Part shown: piece by piece, positions 6,356 through 8,839 of the stretch
How positions within the stretch are numbered: position 1 is the first letter of the stretch
Layout: the number at the start of each line of letters is the position of its first letter
DNA from: Candidatus Thorarchaeota archaeon
Lineage (GTDB): Archaea > Asgardarchaeota > Thorarchaeia > Thorarchaeales > Thorarchaeaceae
Assembly (NCBI GenBank): GCA_016840385.1
Contig: JAEOSL010000135.1
Coordinates: 1-8,839 of the forward strand
Direction: 5' to 3'
Length of the DNA: 8,839 nt
Made by a program: the position numbers and the translations under genes
Notes under the pieces: model-generated
Told to the model about the DNA's origin: nothing
Database searches by the model: none
Seen by the model: the letters and a program-made list of their open reading frames with translations, nothing else

Positions 6356-7717
6356 CTATCCCTTCTTGATTGAAACAGTTTCATGTTGCGTTTGAGGAGA
6401 AGAAACTACTGCTTCACCATTTAGGGTACCGTCGAGGAGAGCGCCATAGGCTGCCATATCGAAGTGTCCGTGCCCTGACAGATTGAACACAATTGCTTGT
6501 GACTCATTCTTCTTCTTAGCTTCGAGAGCTATGTCTATAGCAGCCTTGATAGCGTGGGCTGATTCGGGTGCTGGAATGACACCTTCAGTTTTTGCAAATA
6601 GAACTCCTGCATTGAGCACTTCCAACTGCTCGTAAGCTCGCGCCTTAATACGACCCTCTTCGACAAGTGCGCTGATAGTGGGAGCTACTCCATGGTACCT
6701 CAAGCCCCCGGCATGAATCTTTGGTGGCGTAAAGTCTGCGCCTAGGGTGTGCATCTTAAGTTTTGGAGTCATCCCCGCAGTGTCACCGAAATCATATCGG
6801 TAATCACCTTCCGTGAGGGAAGGACAAGCTTTGGGTTCTGCTGCAATACATTGGACATCACGGAATCTATCGTCCGCGATGAATGGATATGTCATTCCAG
6901 CGAAATTACTCCCACCTCCAACGCATCCTACTAGATAGTCGGGAGTTTCATCTATACTATCTAGTTGAGTGATTAGTTCTTGACCAATCACACTTTGTTG
7001 AAGCATAACAAAATTGAGAACTGAACCTAGTGTATACTTGGTATTGTCATGGTTAACAGTATCTTCAATTGCTTCACTGATTGCTATACCGAGTGTACCA
7101 GGATGATCGGGATTTTCATTCCGAACCTTCCGACCGTATTCAGTCATATCCGAAGGACTTGGAACGATCTGAGCCCCGTAGGTTCTCATCAATGTTCCAC
7201 GGTATGGCTTCTGCTCGTAGCTAGCGCGAACCATGTATACCATGGCTTCCATTCCGAAGTAAGCACAAGCTAAGCTAACAGCACTTCCCCACTGTCCTGC
7301 ACCGGTCTCGGTAGCCAATCGTTCTACGCCCTCTTCTCGAGCATAGTAAGCTTGAGCCGCTGCTGTGTTCAGCTTATGACTACCAGTTGGTGAAACATCC
7401 TCTCGTTTGTAGTATATTCGACAGGTTGTCTTGAGAGCCTCTTCGAGACCTACTGCTCTTTGGAGAGGGGATGGACGTCCAGATCTCATCAGGATTCCAC
7501 GAACTTCCCATGGGATCTCTATTTTCTTTTTCATAGAGACCTCTTGCTTGACGCATTCTTCAGGAAAGAGTGCCATCAGAGCTTCCGGTGCCATCGGTTC
7601 CCCAGTTGCTGGATTCAGCGGTGGGGGAAGAGGATTCTTCAGGTGTGGTAAGATATTCACATAGTGAGTTGGTGTGTCCTCACTGTCTAGTTGTATTCTA
7701 GCTTTTTCACGTTTCAA
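6356..7717 (-). CDS. trpB2: Tryptophan synthase beta subunit, TrpB2 type
   Basis: The protein has 453 residues, as usual for TrpB2 and longer than TrpB1 (about 400). The PLP Schiff-base lysine is K115 in SHKLNTA. E137 in ETGAGQWG is the expected catalytic Glu; TrpB1 has ETGAGQHG here, and Trp is typical of TrpB2. The phosphate-binding glycines are GGGSN (267-271). HAGGLRYHG (335-343) and the C-terminal [11 protein letters not shown] are TrpB2 marks. The enzyme joins indole to an activated serine to make tryptophan in the cytoplasm; some archaeal TrpB2 enzymes prefer O-phosphoserine. The start is TTG, supported by GGAG (complement of 7726-7729) 8 bases ahead. No trpA or other trp gene is near, so it is a stand-alone copy that may recycle free indole. 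A hairpin-T9 terminator follows the stop. Confidence 0.95.
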   Translation of the reverse strand: MKREKARIQLDSEDTPTHYVNILPHLKNPLPPPLNPATGEPMAPEALMALFPEECVKQEVSMKKKIEIPWEVRGILMRSGRPSPLQRAVGLEEALKTTCRIYYKREDVSPTGSHKLNTAAAQAYYAREEGVERLATETGAGQWGSAVSLACAYFGMEAMVYMVRASYEQKPYRGTLMRTYGAQIVPSPSDMTEYGRKVRNENPDHPGTLGIAISEAIEDTVNHDNTKYTLGSVLNFVMLQQSVIGQELITQLDSIDETPDYLVGCVGGGSNFAGMTYPFIADDRFRDVQCIAAEPKACPSLTEGDYRYDFGDTAGMTPKLKMHTLGADFTPPKIHAGGLRYHGVAPTISALVEEGRIKARAYEQLEVLNAGVLFAKTEGVIPAPESAHAIKAAIDIALEAKKKNESQAIVFNLSGHGHFDMAAYGALLDGTLNGEAVVSSPQTQHETVSIKKG

Positions 7718-7993
7718 ATTTCTATCTCCGTGTTTTCCCCGCTTCTGTGAAGTGGCGTCTCATCTGAACAGACATCATGCATGCAAAATAGTAAGTCAAC
7801 TCAAAACATGATAAGCAAGCAAGAGTTGCTCTAAGAGAAGAAGTAGGTTCAGAAACACTGATGGTGTGATTTGGTGAATTGACTAAACGGGCCGCGGAAG
7901 GCCCCTTTGCCATTGGCCAAGGCACACTCGTGTCATGTCTCCACACTCAGTTACGGTTGTAATCGCCCTTTCTCATGGGTTAATAAACATTGT

Positions 7994-8002
7994 GCATATA
8001 TG
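7994..8002. promoter_or_regulatory. Symmetric TATA-like site GCATATATG
   Basis: CATATATG reads the same on both strands and could seat TBP in either direction. Rightward it would start transcription near 8025, leaving a leader of about 120 bases for the secreted protein. Leftward it would give trpB2 a leader of about 250 bases. GCATATGTAC at 8116-8125 is a near repeat of GCATATATGTAC at 7994-8005. Confidence 0.35.
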
Positions 8003-8026
8003 TACCTTAGTGTACTAAAAAGTACA
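8002..8026. promoter_or_regulatory. TGTACT-N4-AGTACA palindrome with adjacent TGTAC, likely operator
   Basis: TGTACT (8011-8016) and AGTACA (8021-8026) are perfect inverted repeats around AAAA. ATGTAC ends at 8005, giving a third half-site 10 bases upstream, and TGTACA recurs at 8121-8126. A 16-bp dyad of this kind is typical of a dimeric winged-helix or helix-turn-helix regulator. It sits just right of a TATA-like site, where binding would block initiation. TGTACA is the TRP box of the methanogen regulator TrpY, but no regulator gene is in the window. Confidence 0.5.
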
Positions 8027-8073
8027 TCTGAATTCATTGTCAAATGCGAACATAAGATAGTGAAAAGGAATTG

Positions 8074-8079
8074 TTATAT
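8074..8079 (+). promoter_or_regulatory. Second TATA candidate (TTATAT) for the secreted-protein gene
   Basis: TTATAT follows a purine-rich GAAAAGGAA, as archaeal BRE-TATA pairs often do. Transcription would start near 8104 and leave a leader of about 42 bases. This is a more ordinary leader length than the 7994 site would give. Confidence 0.35.
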
Positions 8080-8145
8080 CTAGGTTTCAACCAAATGTAA
8101 ATGGGGGAATAGCGGGCATATGTACACAAAAGGGGGTTTACGAAA

Positions 8146-8839
8146 ATGAGAAACCAGAGAATTCTATTAACCAGTCTAATGCTAGTTTGTATTTTGCTAA
8201 CCCCTATAATGGCAGTGGCACCTAGTGACTCTGCTATAATAGGTAATGAAACAGAACCTCAAGATACCAATAAGAACACTCTACAGAATCTTGAGAATGT
8301 TATCAACAATAATGATGAAGAAGAATCAATGCCTGTTGTGGTTTCACTAGATGGAGAAATGATGGATGCGATACCAGATTTTGTATACGAATCAGAAGAC
8401 TCTTCATCTGAGAACGTTGGTCCAAACCAATTTGCTCCTGCAGCGGTTGACCCAGAAAAACCAAACATCACAGCTATATATTATCAAAATATGACCAATG
8501 GTGATGAAGGTTGGGTCACATGGATGCAACCTGGAGGAACTGTGAAAATTTGGTTTCAAGTCAAAGGTCCAATAACCCTAAGCTATCCTACAATTCTGGT
8601 ACAATTCCGATCAGTAGTAACTCAAAATTCAGATTATGGTTCATACTTCGTAGAAGCATCTCTGAATAGTTGGGAGATTGGTGCGAATGAAACTCAATGG
8701 TTCTCGTGGACCATCGTTTTACCTGATGAGGAGGCGTTAACTTATGGATGGGGATCTGGAAAATGCAATGCATTTACATTATCTCTATACCAACCGTTGT
8801 TAATTATTCCACCTCAAGCTTTCGAAGTGTTCTATGGAG
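8146..8839 (+). CDS. Secreted or cell-surface protein, function unknown (3' partial)
   Basis: The frame starts at ATG 8146, 9 bases after AGGGGG (8131-8136), and stays open to the window edge: 231 codons, with the end missing. Residues 1-25 or so form a signal peptide (basic MRNQR, hydrophobic core, then MAVA). Residues 30-107 or so are an Asn/Glu/Asp/Ser-rich, poorly hydrophobic linker that is probably disordered. From about residue 108 the sequence becomes rich in aromatic and beta-branched residues (ITAIYY, VKIWFQVKG, YFVEAS, WFSWTIVLP), as in a beta-sandwich domain. Sequons NET, NIT, NMT and NET suggest glycosylation. No enzyme motif, anchor or sorting signal is visible, though the C-terminus is not seen. 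I do not recognise the family. The divergent trpB2 shares its upstream region. Confidence 0.8.
   Translation, partial: MRNQRILLTSLMLVCILLTPIMAVAPSDSAIIGNETEPQDTNKNTLQNLENVINNNDEEESMPVVVSLDGEMMDAIPDFVYESEDSSSENVGPNQFAPAAVDPEKPNITAIYYQNMTNGDEGWVTWMQPGGTVKIWFQVKGPITLSYPTILVQFRSVVTQNSDYGSYFVEASLNSWEIGANETQWFSWTIVLPDEEALTYGWGSGKCNAFTLSLYQPLLIIPPQAFEVFYG

Larger units (their letters stand above)
7718..8145. other. 428-base divergent intergenic region
   Basis: This gap lies between trpB2 (leftward) and the secreted-protein gene (rightward), so it must hold both promoters. It contains a short GC hairpin, GGGCC (7889-7893) with GGCCC (7900-7904). The right half holds a TGTAC palindrome and TATA candidates (separate entries). 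The part 7740-7880 shows no convincing minus-strand TATA box. I see no tRNA or other RNA gene. A 74-codon minus-strand frame (7722-7946) is judged spurious. Confidence 0.6.

Noticed and set aside
7889..7904. GGGCC/GGCCC hairpin considered as a terminator or tRNA arm
   Set aside because: It has only five base pairs, no T-run on either strand, and no T-loop or anticodon arm pattern around it.
7722..7946. 74-codon minus-strand frame just before trpB2, with two Trp codons near its start, considered as a leader peptide
   Set aside because: It has no clear ribosome site, its composition is not protein-like, and it ends inside the trpB2 ribosome site. Ribosome-coupled trp attenuation is not established in archaea.

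Overview
The window looks like a piece of an archaeal chromosome. The base composition is moderately low in G+C. Shine-Dalgarno sites sit before both ATG and TTG starts. The gene set includes a 2-phosphoglycerate kinase with an N-terminal ATP-cone-like region, a single OB-fold SSB of the archaeal/SOSS-B type, a TrpB2-type tryptophan synthase beta subunit, and several secreted or membrane proteins of no recognised family. Terminators are T-tracts, with or without a hairpin. An Asgard archaeon (Thorarchaeia-like) would fit this mix, but that is an impression from gene style. No marker gene settles it.

Layout. Positions 1-1044 (+) are the 3' part of a multi-spanning membrane protein with an outside N-terminal domain. 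It converges at a GC-rich hairpin with a minus-strand gene (1123-2730) for a large envelope protein: signal peptide, ectodomain, hydrophobic segments, CxxC-CxxC zinc knuckle and a very acidic tail. Upstream of that gene lie a pair of 10-bp direct repeats and then a GC-rich island (about 2856-3101). The plus frame of this island resembles the C-terminal tail of an IS200/IS605-type TnpB, so it is probably a transposon relic. Next is a minus-strand stand-alone response-regulator receiver domain (3130-3543).

Three plus-strand genes follow and may be co-transcribed: a class I/II aminotransferase (3662-4750), an OB-fold ssDNA-binding protein (4810-5304) and a 2-phosphoglycerate kinase (5324-6241). 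The leader of the OB-fold gene is a 14-bp interrupted hairpin that buries its Shine-Dalgarno site and ends at the base before its TTG start. A plus-strand T8 tract and a minus-strand hairpin plus T9 separate this group from trpB2 (6356-7717, minus).

A 428-base gap (7718-8145) separates trpB2 from a divergent secreted protein (8146 to the window end). The gap holds a perfect TGTACT-N4-AGTACA palindrome, two further TGTAC sites and two candidate TATA boxes. This is the most likely place for shared control. No complete mobile element, CRISPR array, tRNA or rRNA was found. The functions of the genes do not add up to one obvious pathway. The strongest leads are regulatory: the SSB leader hairpin and the TGTAC palindrome. 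The TnpB-like relic comes next.
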